Shown: positions 1 to 7,483, numbered from the stretch's first letter. The stretch: DNA of 13,472 bases from JANQLU01 sp964434955 (GCA_964434955.1 CAYSXI010000147.1:1-13472), one strand, 5' to 3'. Numbers and translations: made by a program. The notes: a model not told the origin generated them from the sequence alone.

Positions 1-1
1 A

Positions 2-1690
2 GACAGGCTGGTTCAACGGTCGCCAACGGTCTCGACGACCCCGGTGCAGGAATTCACTCCCGCCCAAGACATCCAAATCATTGGTGAAAGGGTGCTCATT
101 CAACGAGCTGAAATGGAAGTGGGCTCGGTCAAAAATCTCCAAGCCCATTCCCCAATCAAAACCATCGTTAACGAATCCGATGGAAAGCTGGACATTGTCG
201 CCACCGGCCCATCGTCCATCAAAGTCAGTGCGGTGAAGCCTGGCAAGTTTCATTTCACTGCGAACCTGAAAAATGGAATCAAGATCCGCTGGGAAGTTAC
301 CGCTGTAAAATCTGGTGCAAACGACAAGCAGGCGAAGATCCACCTGCAAAAAGTGATGAACGAGATGGGCAAGCCAAAGTTTCTTGCCCATGGAATCGTG
401 CAAGACACACGGGGCAACCCGGTCGTTGACGCGAAGGTCACGGCCTTCTACGGCCTAAACGGCGGGCGGGCGACCGGTTCGGCTCTCACCGACAAGTTTG
501 GTCGATACGTCCTCACTTTCACCGAAGGCTACAAATCGTTCATTCCCAACGATTTCACCACGGCTTTCGTCCCTCTCCAACGAATGCAAATTCGCGTCGA
601 AAAACCGGGGATGCTGGAAACCAAGAATTGCCGAGCTGGAATTCGTTTTGTATCCGGCGAGATTCCCCAAGACCTGCCCGCCAAATATCTTGGTGACAAG
701 ACGGTTCCGCAATTGACCATGCTGGCAGGGAAGCCGGTTCAGATCAATTTTACGATGCGTCCTTCGGCAAATTTGACAACCTATTTACTTGACGAGAATG
801 AAAAACGTATGGCGACTCGAACGGTCGTTGTTCACGAGTCAACAAAAATTGATCAAGCAATGAAGCCCGAGTTTCTTTTCCAGAAATCGATGAGCTCCGA
901 CAACCTGGGCAAATGCGATTTCCGGGACCTCCCCTCGAAAACCGACCTCGTGATCCAGGTTTTTGAGGATGGGAAACTTCTCGCCCAAAGTAAAAAATTC
1001 CAGTTGAAAGAGGCAACCAACCACTATCGCCAAGTTCAGTTGCAGAAGCGCGGGAACGGTTGGCAAATAGAAGTCTCTCAAGCCGACACCAAGAAAATCG
1101 AGGATCAAGCAATAAGGAACCCACCGATCGAAGCCCGTGGCATCGCCATCCCGAAAGAAGACAAGCGAAAACTCAAGTTCGGCAAACCGGTCAATGGTCT
1201 TTCGGCTGCTGTTTATGTCAAGCCGCAACGCCATGCAGAAGTCAACACGTACCGCACGGGTGAGTTGATTGAAATCATGTTTGTCATTCGAAACACAAGC
1301 GACAAGACGGTCACCTTTCAGTCCAACAGTTGGCGGCAGGAGGATCAAGTTATCTTGACCGGCCCCACGGGTGCCGTCTTTGAAAACTTCAATCGCAGCT
1401 TCTATTCGGGCTTGCCACGAATGATCCGTCACGAACTCAAACCAGGTGAAGAATGCATCCTGAATTCCGGCGCTGTTCACGTCGGCGAGACGGGAGCGGC
1501 GGACAAGCCAGACGGCAAATCACTTCCGGTTTATTTCCTGAAGGCAGGTGAAGGAACGAACCAAATCCGGTTCAAACTAAATTTCCCTGACGTACGAACG
1601 AGTCGTGGCAAGGATGACAGCGGCGATTGGAAAGGCAAACTCGAAACAGGAGACTACGCCTTCGATGTTGCCGATGTCAAGAAAAAGTAG
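2..1690 (+). CDS. Large exported-type protein, C-terminal part: secretin-N-like domain, carboxypeptidase regulatory-like domain and C-terminal Ig-like domain (5' end outside window)
   Basis: The frame is open from the left edge to TAG at 1688-1690, giving 562 residues. A GTG at 44 could serve as a start, but no stop precedes it, so the gene probably begins upstream. Numbering from nt 2, residues about 30-102 resemble the N-terminal domain of pilus/type II secretins: a short strand, a 'VG' turn, then a 'KPG' motif and a closing strand ending WEVTAV. Residues about 131-173 read HGIVQD..GNPVVDAKV..TD..GRYVLTF, the pattern of a carboxypeptidase regulatory-like (transthyretin-type) beta-sandwich. 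Residues about 399-555 form a beta-rich domain with IRNTSDKTVTF and a later LKPGEE turn, like the Ig-like domains found in bacterial extracytoplasmic proteins (BsuPI-like pattern). No catalytic motif and no membrane segment are visible in this part. The domains suggest binding or scaffolding outside the cytoplasm. The missing N-terminus could carry an enzymatic or membrane module, such as an M56-type peptidase; that is only a guess. The reading frame is certain, the function is not. Confidence 0.82.
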   Translation, partial: DRLVQRSPTVSTTPVQEFTPAQDIQIIGERVLIQRAEMEVGSVKNLQAHSPIKTIVNESDGKLDIVATGPSSIKVSAVKPGKFHFTANLKNGIKIRWEVTAVKSGANDKQAKIHLQKVMNEMGKPKFLAHGIVQDTRGNPVVDAKVTAFYGLNGGRATGSALTDKFGRYVLTFTEGYKSFIPNDFTTAFVPLQRMQIRVEKPGMLETKNCRAGIRFVSGEIPQDLPAKYLGDKTVPQLTMLAGKPVQINFTMRPSANLTTYLLDENEKRMATRTVVVHESTKIDQAMKPEFLFQKSMSSDNLGKCDFRDLPSKTDLVIQVFEDGKLLAQSKKFQLKEATNHYRQVQLQKRGNGWQIEVSQADTKKIEDQAIRNPPIEARGIAIPKEDKRKLKFGKPVNGLSAAVYVKPQRHAEVNTYRTGELIEIMFVIRNTSDKTVTFQSNSWRQEDQVILTGPTGAVFENFNRSFYSGLPRMIRHELKPGEECILNSGAVHVGETGAADKPDGKSLPVYFLKAGEGTNQIRFKLNFPDVRTSRGKDDSGDWKGKLETGDYAFDVADVKKK

Positions 1691-1694
1691 CGAG

Positions 1695-1704
1695 NNNNNN
1701 NNNN
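1695..1704. other. Assembly gap (10 Ns)
   Basis: Ten consecutive Ns begin four bases after the stop codon of the left gene and end just before a perfect hairpin. A round-number run of Ns is normally a scaffolding placeholder, so the true gap length is unknown. Sequence, or even a small gene, could be missing here. Confidence 0.97.
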
Positions 1705-1708
1705 CAAC

Positions 1709-1738
1709 GAAACGAGCCAGTGCATTCTGGCTCGTTTC
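1709..1738. terminator. Perfect 12-bp hairpin between convergent genes, likely bidirectional terminator
   Basis: GAAACGAGCCAG (1709-1720) and CTGGCTCGTTTC (1727-1738) are exact reverse complements around the 6-base loop TGCATT. Each arm ends in a short A- or T-containing tail: GTTTCATT on the + strand, and GTTTCGTTG on the - strand. The hairpin lies between the stop of the left gene (1690, + strand) and the stop of the DUF3179 gene (1804, - strand), which is where a shared terminator belongs. The U-tracts are short and interrupted, so termination strength is uncertain. The left flank is hidden by the N gap. Confidence 0.72.
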
Positions 1739-1803
1739 ATTCAAACATGGCTGGCTATCGCCGCCACCCGAATCTTTGCACGCAGTCCGGTCACTTGGGC
1801 AGA

Positions 1804-3243
1804 CTAATTGCCGATGAGTCGGGTGTCTGGATAGGCAGCGTACCAACCGAACCAAAAGGCATTGTGTGAGGGAAGGCGATTGAGCCTGGTACCGTCCTCG
1901 GCTTCAAGGTATTCAGCGTGGACCGTGAATTTCTTTCCTTTTTCCGTTTCGACGGTATCTTTTTCGTTCCAACGGCTGAACTTGTTTCCGCCCGTTTCAT
2001 AAACTCGCGCGGCACCGGTTTTGTCGGTCAGCACAACGAATGCTTGCCCCCCGGCAGTGCTGTGAAACACGGGAAGTTTCTTCAAGTGTTTGATCGTGAT
2101 CGCGACTCGAACCTCTTTGTCACCTTCGCCAAACCGAAGCGCCAAAACCGGCTCTTTATTAGGCAAAACATTTTTCTTTTGCGAAACTTCAAACATCAAA
2201 CGATCGTTATCAAAATAGCTTTTGTATGCGACGCCCTCGCCATAGTCCCTTTCGAAACCCGTGTCCAAAGAAAGCACGGTGGAATCGGGGTGCAACTCTC
2301 GCCACTTGCCCCAGGTCGTTGTCACGACCGTCAAGCGATTCAACTTGATGTTTTGTCCAACCAAAGGCCCGATCACCGGCTCACCCGTGATCGTCGACCA
2401 AAGTGACTTGGTGTCCTTGTCATACATCAGTTTGTTCGACCGATAAAGAAACCCGCTGGTGCCAAGCTCGTAATGCTTCCCCTCGAGGTTGGTGTCGTAA
2501 ACGATCATGGATCCACAAAGCGTGCAATAGACCCCGTTGATCGACTTTCCACCAACCACGTCCTTGACCATTTCATGCCAGGCCAGAATGCGTTTTGGGT
2601 AAGCTCTTGCTTTGCCGTTCATGACGACACCGAAGACGACATTGGAATCGTCCAGGTATTTGGCTTTGCTTGCCTCGATGGTTTTTGGGTTCTTCAAAGG
2701 AGGAATCCCGTCACGCTTGACGCCACCGAACTGCACCTCATCGAGACGGATCGTCGTGGTACGGTTTTTGTCAAAGTACTCCGCGAATCTTGGGTCCCCG
2801 CGGGTATTCGTGGAATAAAGGACTTTCTTGAAGTCCGCGTAGTCGTCAAAAACGTTCTCGGGCCGCTTCCAAACCTCGAGAAACCAGGCAGGGTCCGACG
2901 AACCATGGGCTACTTCATAGTGCTTGGAAAGCAACAACCTCACGTCTTCTCGGGTTTCCTCGTGGACGTAAGGTTGAATCTCCACCAACATAGGCAGATA
3001 GCGATCATCCCAATTCTCTTTAATACTTTTCATCGCATTGGCGATCATAAAAGTATCGTTGCTTCTCAATCGCAACACGGCTTCCGAAGGCGGTAACTTT
3101 TCGACCTGCTCGTCTGCCTTCTTGTCTTTGCCACCCTTGTTTTTGGACATGATCTGGTACGCCGCGGCGACCATGGTGATGGAACCGGCCAGAATGACAA
3201 GCATCGTGACGACGGCGGCCTTATTTCGTTTGGGTTGGCTCAT
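1804..3243 (-). CDS. DUF3179 domain protein with N-terminal membrane anchor
   Basis: This is a 479-residue protein. The ATG at 3243-3241 was chosen because it begins a classic anchor: MSQPKRNK followed by a hydrophobic helix at residues about 9-30, then a Lys-rich charged linker (34-45). The frame stays open upstream for 143 codons, but that part overlaps typA antisense and looks unlike the family. Residues about 50-160 are helical and may be HEAT-like. The DUF3179 domain covers about 195-475. Its hallmarks are NGKARAYP (209-216), the His-Glu pair in LAWHEM (H223, E224), YCTLCGS (C240 and C243), the GTSGFLYRSN stretch (261-270), LWSTITGEPVIGP (281-293) and the C-terminal RLPSHNAFWFGWYAAYPDT. 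The invariant C-x2-C and His suggest metal or redox chemistry, but the family's function is not established. The protein is expected on the outer side of the cytoplasmic membrane. It diverges from typA with 180 bp between them, and no strong ribosome-binding site is visible. Confidence 0.93.
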   Translation of the reverse strand: MSQPKRNKAAVVTMLVILAGSITMVAAAYQIMSKNKGGKDKKADEQVEKLPPSEAVLRLRSNDTFMIANAMKSIKENWDDRYLPMLVEIQPYVHEETREDVRLLLSKHYEVAHGSSDPAWFLEVWKRPENVFDDYADFKKVLYSTNTRGDPRFAEYFDKNRTTTIRLDEVQFGGVKRDGIPPLKNPKTIEASKAKYLDDSNVVFGVVMNGKARAYPKRILAWHEMVKDVVGGKSINGVYCTLCGSMIVYDTNLEGKHYELGTSGFLYRSNKLMYDKDTKSLWSTITGEPVIGPLVGQNIKLNRLTVVTTTWGKWRELHPDSTVLSLDTGFERDYGEGVAYKSYFDNDRLMFEVSQKKNVLPNKEPVLALRFGEGDKEVRVAITIKHLKKLPVFHSTAGGQAFVVLTDKTGAARVYETGGNKFSRWNEKDTVETEKGKKFTVHAEYLEAEDGTRLNRLPSHNAFWFGWYAAYPDTRLIGN

Positions 3244-3423
3244 TTCGACTAACTTTGACAAACGATGGAACGGGAATAACGCAATGATGAGGGCAGTTTC
3301 ACATTTGATCAAGCGAGTCAGGAAAAATGCTGGGTCGGGCGGCCAAAATTTCCATTTCGACTTCCCCAAAAGGTCCCGAAATACTACGATTCGACTTTTG
3401 TAATTTGACCCACAACCAGCTGC
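3244..3423. promoter_or_regulatory. Divergent intergenic region between the DUF3179 gene and typA
   Basis: These 180 bp separate two divergent starts and must hold promoters for both genes unless transcription begins inside a coding region. A perfect -35-like TTGACA lies at 3255-3260 on the + strand, but no good -10 box lies 16-18 bp downstream. No convincing paired promoter, operator or small gene could be defined by eye. Neither start codon is preceded by a clear Shine-Dalgarno sequence. Confidence 0.4.
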
Positions 3424-5262
3424 ATGTCGCCGTCCAATAGCCGCCAAAATATTCGCAACATCGTCATCATTGCGCACGTCGATCATGGCAAGACAACACT
3501 CGTCGATTGCCTTCTCCGACAAAGTGGACAATTTCGCGACTCGCAACTTCAGGGGGAAAGAATCCTCGATTCGGGAGACCTGGAGAAGGAGCGTGGAATT
3601 ACGATCCTTGCAAAGAACATTGCCATCGAGTTCGAGGGAATCAAAATCAACGTGATTGATACGCCGGGTCACGCCGACTTTGGCGGTGAAGTCGAACGCG
3701 TTTTGAAAATGGCCGATGGCGCCTTGCTATTGGTGGATGCGGCGGAAGGCCCGATGCCGCAAACAAGGTTCGTCTTGAGTAAGGCATTGGAAGTCGGACT
3801 CAAGCCGATCGTTGTCATCAACAAGGTTGATCGCCCTGACGCTCGAACCATGGAAGTCGTCGACGAAGCCCACGAGTTGATCATCGAGCTTGGCGGTGAA
3901 GACTTTTTGGATGATTTCAAATGCCTGTTCGCATCTGCGAAAGAAGGGTTTGCAACCCACGACCTGGATCAGCCAGGCGACAACATGCGACCCCTGTTGG
4001 AAACCGTGATTGAACACGTTCCGCCGCCCTCGATTGAAAATCGAGAAGAATTTCAAATGCAAGTCACCACCATTGACTGGTCAGAATTTGTCGGGCGGAT
4101 AGCGATTGGTCGAATTCGATCAGGCAGTATTGAAAAGGGCCAAACCGTTTCGCTGCTGCAGGATAATGACCAGATTCAAACCGCGAAAATTGCAACCGTC
4201 TACGTGTTCGACAAACTTGGGAGAACCGAGGTCCCGCGTGCGGAAGCAGGGGATGTTTGCGCGCTGGTCGGATTGGACGGAGTGGAGATTGGTGACACGA
4301 TTGTCTCACCGGGTTTCAATGAACCGATGCCGCGAATTCGCGTGGATGAGCCGACTCTCGAGATGTTGTTTACGATCAACAGCTCTCCGCTCGCAGGAAA
4401 AGATGGCCAATACGTCACCGGCCGACAGTTGCGGGAAAGGCTTTATCGCGAACTCCAACGAAATGTCGCCTTGCGAGTTGCCCCAGCGGAAGGCGCCGAT
4501 GCTTTCGTGGTCGCCGGACGAGGCGTGTTGCATCTGGCCGTTCTCATCGAAACCATGCGGCGTGAAGGATACGAGCTATCGGTCGGCAAACCGAAAGTTT
4601 TGATCAAAGAGATAGACGGGCAAAAATGCGAACCCTTTGAAGTTCTCGTCGTCGAGGTTCCGACCGAACGTTTTGGAAGCGCCATGGAGCTTGTCGGCAA
4701 TCGACGTGGTGACTTGATTGAGATGAACACCCGCGGTGACTATACCTTCGCCTCGTTTTCGATCCCGGCCCGCGGGCTGATTGGCTTGAGAACGAGGATG
4801 TTGAATGCCACTCAGGGCACCGCGATCATGCACCATCGTTTTGCCGAGTACCGCCCAGTCGAATCCGAAATTCCGAGGCGACAAAACGGTGTCCTTGTTT
4901 CCAACGTTGGAGGCAAAGCCGTTGGATACGCGCTTTTCGGGCTCCAACAACGGGCAGAATTATTCGTGCAGCCTGGCGACGAGATTTATGAAGGCATGAT
5001 TGTCGGCGAGAATAGTCGTGAAAATGACCTTCCGGTAAATCCTGCCAAAGAGAAAAAACTGACAAACATTCGCGCCGCAGGAAGTGATGAAAACATTCTC
5101 CTGCGTCCACCGCGAGATATTTCGCTTGAGTCGGCACTGGAATACATCGAAGACGAAGAATTGGTGGAAATCACGCCCAATACCATTCGGATTCGAAAAA
5201 TCATTTTGCGAGAAGCTGAACGGCGACGTCAGGCCCGCGTGCTGGCGTCCCAATCGAGTTAG
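3424..5262 (+). CDS. typA: Ribosome-binding translational GTPase TypA/BipA
   Basis: At 612 residues this is a full-length member (the family is usually about 600-615). TypA/BipA is an EF-G-like GTPase that binds the 70S ribosome and supports large-subunit assembly and growth under stress or cold. All GTPase motifs are intact: the P-loop AHVDHGKTT (17-25), switch I DLEKERGITI (52-61), DTPGH (79-83), NKVD (133-136) and the SA of G5 (169-170). Domain II (beta-barrel) follows from about residue 205. EF-G-like domains III and V lie at about 310-490, including RRGDLIEM and FSIPARGLIGLR. The BipA-specific C-terminal domain ends with RPPRDISLESALEYIEDEEL and ITPNTIRIRK. The ATG at 3424 is the first start after an in-frame TGA at 3406-3408, so the N-terminus is well fixed. 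The gene appears monocistronic: the DUF3179 gene is divergent upstream, and a repeat-bearing 146-bp spacer follows. Confidence 0.97.
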   Translation: MSPSNSRQNIRNIVIIAHVDHGKTTLVDCLLRQSGQFRDSQLQGERILDSGDLEKERGITILAKNIAIEFEGIKINVIDTPGHADFGGEVERVLKMADGALLLVDAAEGPMPQTRFVLSKALEVGLKPIVVINKVDRPDARTMEVVDEAHELIIELGGEDFLDDFKCLFASAKEGFATHDLDQPGDNMRPLLETVIEHVPPPSIENREEFQMQVTTIDWSEFVGRIAIGRIRSGSIEKGQTVSLLQDNDQIQTAKIATVYVFDKLGRTEVPRAEAGDVCALVGLDGVEIGDTIVSPGFNEPMPRIRVDEPTLEMLFTINSSPLAGKDGQYVTGRQLRERLYRELQRNVALRVAPAEGADAFVVAGRGVLHLAVLIETMRREGYELSVGKPKVLIKEIDGQKCEPFEVLVVEVPTERFGSAMELVGNRRGDLIEMNTRGDYTFASFSIPARGLIGLRTRMLNATQGTAIMHHRFAEYRPVESEIPRRQNGVLVSNVGGKAVGYALFGLQQRAELFVQPGDEIYEGMIVGENSRENDLPVNPAKEKKLTNIRAAGSDENILLRPPRDISLESALEYIEDEELVEITPNTIRIRKIILREAERRRQARVLASQSS

Positions 5263-5272
5263 TCCTCTCAAA

Positions 5273-5292
5273 CCGTACGGCAAATACTTTGC
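5273..5292. repeat. Small palindrome and adjoining hairpin after typA
   Basis: CCGTACGG (5273-5280) is a perfect 8-bp palindrome. It is followed at once by GCAAA-TAC-TTTGC (5280-5292), a 5-bp stem with a 3-base loop. Both lie 10-30 bp after the typA stop and directly before the 14-bp tandem repeat. No T-tract follows, so a Rho-independent terminator is not clear. Confidence 0.45.
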
Positions 5293-5295
5293 AAG

Positions 5296-5338
5296 CCCGA
5301 AAGTTGGGCCCCGAAAGTTGGGCCCCGAAAAGTTGGGC
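5296..5338. repeat. Three tandem copies of a 14-bp sequence, CCCGAAAGTTGGGC
   Basis: Two identical 14-bp units (5296-5309 and 5310-5323) are followed by a third (5324-5338) that has one extra A in the A-run, making it 15 bp. Each unit begins CCC and ends GGGC. With the base before it, each can fold into a short hairpin (GCCC pairing with GGGC), and GGGCCC palindromes form at both unit junctions (5306-5311 and 5320-5325). The array sits between typA and the acyltransferase gene, outside any supported coding region. It could be a protein-binding array, part of a transcript end, or slippage-generated noise. Confidence 0.85.
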
Positions 5339-5364
5339 TATGTGAAATCCCAGGAAGTTGCGAA

Positions 5365-5403
5365 AATGATCGGGAGTTAACGCTTCCTTCCTTTTCGATC
5401 ATT
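5365..5403. repeat. 8-bp inverted repeat just upstream of the acyltransferase start
   Basis: AATGATCG (5365-5372) and CGATCATT (5396-5403) are exact reverse complements separated by 23 bases. The right arm ends five bases before the ATG at 5409. An alternative pairing exists between AGGAAG (5352-5357) and CTTCCT (5383-5388). This could be an operator or a leader structure near the ribosome entry site, but 8 bp with a wide spacer may be chance. Confidence 0.35.
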
Positions 5404-5408
5404 CAAGG

Positions 5409-6377
5409 ATGAAACATCGGATCCTGCTAACGCTTCGCCATTACGCGGAATACCTTGTCGTCAGACTGGTCATCTCGTTGATTCAGGTTCTGCCTCTTTC
5501 CCTCTGTGATCGCTTTGCGGCCGGCTTGGCTTTCTTGTGCACGCGCGTCATTAAACTCAGGCACAAAACGATTCAAGAAAACCTGAAGGCCGTGTTTCCG
5601 GAATGGTCTGAAGAGAAGCGGCAGCAGGTAACCCATGACATGTGGCATTACCTTGTCATGATGATTGTTGAGATTGCCCATGCACCGCGAAAAATTCACG
5701 AAACGAACTGGCGCAAGTACGTGCGCCTTCCGGACGTCTCCGCGATCACCGCTCCTTTGGTCGACAACCGTCCGACCCTATTGGTTTCGGCGCATTTTGG
5801 GAATTTTGAAGCCGGCGGATTTGTCACCGGGCTGCTTGGTTTTTCGACGCATACCATGGTCAGGAAACTGGACAATCCATTGCTGGACAAGCTCATCAAT
5901 GATTTTCGCAGCCGCAATGGTCAATACATGATCCCCAAAGAGGGCAGTGCCCCGATGGTACAGGAACTGATGGACCAGGGTGGCACGATTACGGTTCTCG
6001 GTGACCAGCATGCGGGTACCAAGGGTTGCTGGATCGATTTCCTCGGTCGTCCGGCCGCATGCCATAAGGCGGTTGCCCTGTTCACGTTGACGGGCGGAAC
6101 CCCCATGGTTTTGTGCATGGTTCGCCGACTGGAAAAGCCACTGCATTTTGAAATCGTATGCCCGGGAATCGCGGATCCGGAAAATCTTCCCGCAGAACTT
6201 TCAGACGTCAAATCTTTGACCCAGTGGTACAACGACCATATCGCGGAATTTGTCCGCGAACATCCGGAACAATATTGGTGGGTGCACCGTCGTTGGAAGG
6301 AAAAACCGGTTCGAAAGACACGTAAACGTATTGAACAGGCTGCCGGCAGCGACGCGGAATCGAATCGGGCGGCTTGA
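5409..6377 (+). CDS. LpxL/HtrB-family lipid A (lysophospholipid) acyltransferase
   Basis: This 322-residue protein matches the usual length of about 300-320 for this family. These inner-membrane enzymes transfer a secondary acyl chain from acyl-ACP to lipid A precursors on the cytoplasmic face. The N-terminus has a hydrophobic membrane-binding segment (about 12-48). Residues 50-63 read like the conserved R.KTI.ENL...FPE element. The catalytic H-x4-E motif is in SAHFGNFE (H129, E134). Further family signatures are LGDQHAG (197-203), WIDFLGRPA (208-216) and YWWVHRRWK (289-297). The C-terminal tail is basic and not conserved. ATG 5409 is the first possible start after an in-frame TGA at 5367. 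AAGG lies directly against the ATG, too close to be a good ribosome-binding site. Presence of the gene supports a Gram-negative lipid A-type outer membrane. The acyl chain and exact acceptor cannot be told from sequence, and other LpxL-like acyltransferases act on other glycolipids. Confidence 0.92.
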   Translation: MKHRILLTLRHYAEYLVVRLVISLIQVLPLSLCDRFAAGLAFLCTRVIKLRHKTIQENLKAVFPEWSEEKRQQVTHDMWHYLVMMIVEIAHAPRKIHETNWRKYVRLPDVSAITAPLVDNRPTLLVSAHFGNFEAGGFVTGLLGFSTHTMVRKLDNPLLDKLINDFRSRNGQYMIPKEGSAPMVQELMDQGGTITVLGDQHAGTKGCWIDFLGRPAACHKAVALFTLTGGTPMVLCMVRRLEKPLHFEIVCPGIADPENLPAELSDVKSLTQWYNDHIAEFVREHPEQYWWVHRRWKEKPVRKTRKRIEQAAGSDAESNRAA

Positions 6378-6526
6378 GCCGACTGCGGACCTCAGTTAGT
6401 TTTAATCCCCGTGCGTTATTTGTTGCATGGCGGCAAAGCCACCTGTCTCGTCGTGTATGCTTCGATGAAAAAACAAATTCAAAGCCGCGGTTGTCGGAGA
6501 CGCCCGCAAATTGAAGTGCCGGTCAA
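6378..6526. other. Intergenic region, nothing recognised
   Basis: These 149 bp lie between the acyltransferase stop and the GTG start of the GNAT gene. Only weak 4-bp stems were found (for example TTGC/GCAA around 6422), with no T-tract, no paired promoter boxes and no plausible small gene. Confidence 0.5.
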
Positions 6527-7483
6527 GTGATTGAGATTCGAACTTTTCTGAATACGGATATTCACAAGCTCGCCAACCTTTGGCGCGATTGCGCTCACGG
6601 TCAGCACGTCTTCGACTCAATGACGGTTCCCATTTTCGAGGATTCCGTCTTTTCAAAGCCTTATTTCGACCACGCCGGCCTGCATGTTGCGTGCCTGGAA
6701 AAATCGATCGTGGGAATGTCTCTCGTCGGCTTTGCGCCCGACCAAACGGGAAACGACCTTGATCGAAAGTCGGCCATTCTTTCCCGGCTGATGATCGCGA
6801 GTGACTGCGAATTTGAGCCGATCGCATCCGAACTTTTGAGTCGCTCGAAAGACTACGCGCTCCGAAATGGCGGTAACACGCTCTACTACGGGTCGCGGTT
6901 CCCGCATGCCCCCTATCTGAATGGCGCGTACGGGGGGGCGTTGGTTCCGGGCGTGATGGAACATGAAACCGAATTGCGTGACTTTTTGATTGGCAACGCG
7001 TTCATTCAAACCGACCAAATCGAAACGTACCAAATGTCACTTTCTGATTTCCGCCCCTTGGTCAATCGCAAACAGATCACGGCGAAACGGCAATGCAAAA
7101 TTGTCCTGGAGGCGGACCCCATGCCAAGCAATTGGTTTGATGCATGTAACTTTGGTATTCAAAACTGCGTCGACTTTTTACTTAAAGACCGCAAGACGAA
7201 TTCGGATTGTGGCAACTTGAGGTTTTGGGAGATTCAACCCTTGAGCGGGATGTGGGGGCGTCGCGCGGCGGGATTGTATTTCTTGAAAATTGCGGAAGAC
7301 CTGCGTGGCGGCGGGTTGGCGACCATGCTTTTGGGCGATGCGTTTCGACAGTTGCATGAGCTTGGCTTTTCGGTTGTCGAAGTTCACTTGCCACGAACCG
7401 AGGTTGGACTTTGTTCCCTGTTTCAAAAACTGGGATTCGGGCTGGTTGGTCGCAACTTACAAATGAAACTGGAACTGGATTAA
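6527..7483 (+). CDS. GNAT-family N-acetyltransferase with two tandem GNAT folds
   Basis: This 318-residue protein starts at GTG 6527, the first possible start after an in-frame TGA at 6512. It gives MIEIRTFLNTDIHKLANLW, a typical GNAT first strand and helix. At about 300 residues with two related halves it resembles tandem GNATs such as MshD. The C-terminal half (about 185-318) carries the acetyl-CoA motif A in EDLRGGGLATMLL (257-269; R260-G-G-G-L-A), with the preceding strand LYFLKIA. The late part, LFQKLGFGLVGRNLQMKLEL (298-317), is the usual final beta-strand region. The N-terminal half (about 1-170) has the fold's layout (LHVACLEKSIVGMSLVGF, then AILSRLMIASDCE) but lacks a clear R/Q-x-x-G-x-G/A motif, so it is probably degenerate and may bind the acceptor. 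The substrate is unknown. The gene stands apart from the next operon by 92 bp. MshD function itself is unlikely without other mycothiol genes. Confidence 0.86.
   Translation: MIEIRTFLNTDIHKLANLWRDCAHGQHVFDSMTVPIFEDSVFSKPYFDHAGLHVACLEKSIVGMSLVGFAPDQTGNDLDRKSAILSRLMIASDCEFEPIASELLSRSKDYALRNGGNTLYYGSRFPHAPYLNGAYGGALVPGVMEHETELRDFLIGNAFIQTDQIETYQMSLSDFRPLVNRKQITAKRQCKIVLEADPMPSNWFDACNFGIQNCVDFLLKDRKTNSDCGNLRFWEIQPLSGMWGRRAAGLYFLKIAEDLRGGGLATMLLGDAFRQLHELGFSVVEVHLPRTEVGLCSLFQKLGFGLVGRNLQMKLELD

Noticed and set aside
839..1480. 213-codon antisense ORF inside the leftmost gene
   Set aside because: The sense frame has clear beta-domain motifs, while the antisense product has none and no plausible start context.
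3255..3283. Perfect TTGACA -35 box upstream of typA
   Set aside because: No acceptable -10 hexamer occurs at 16-18 bp spacing (the nearest AT-rich stretch, AATAAC, is only 14 bp away), so it is not called as a promoter.
3244..3672. 143-codon N-terminal extension of the DUF3179 frame to an ATG at 3672
   Set aside because: It overlaps the 5' end of typA antisense, resembles no part of the DUF3179 family, and the internal ATG at 3243 starts a perfect membrane anchor.
5296..5338. 14-bp repeats as a CRISPR array
   Set aside because: The units are directly adjacent with no spacers, too short, and there are no cas genes nearby.
5084..5380. 98-codon + strand ORF running through the end of typA and the tandem repeat
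   Set aside because: Most of it overlaps typA in another frame; the remaining part translates the tandem repeat and has no homology-like features.
6378..6526. Possible terminator or small gene between the acyltransferase and GNAT genes
   Set aside because: Only 4-bp stems without a T-tract were found, and no short frame with a credible start was seen.
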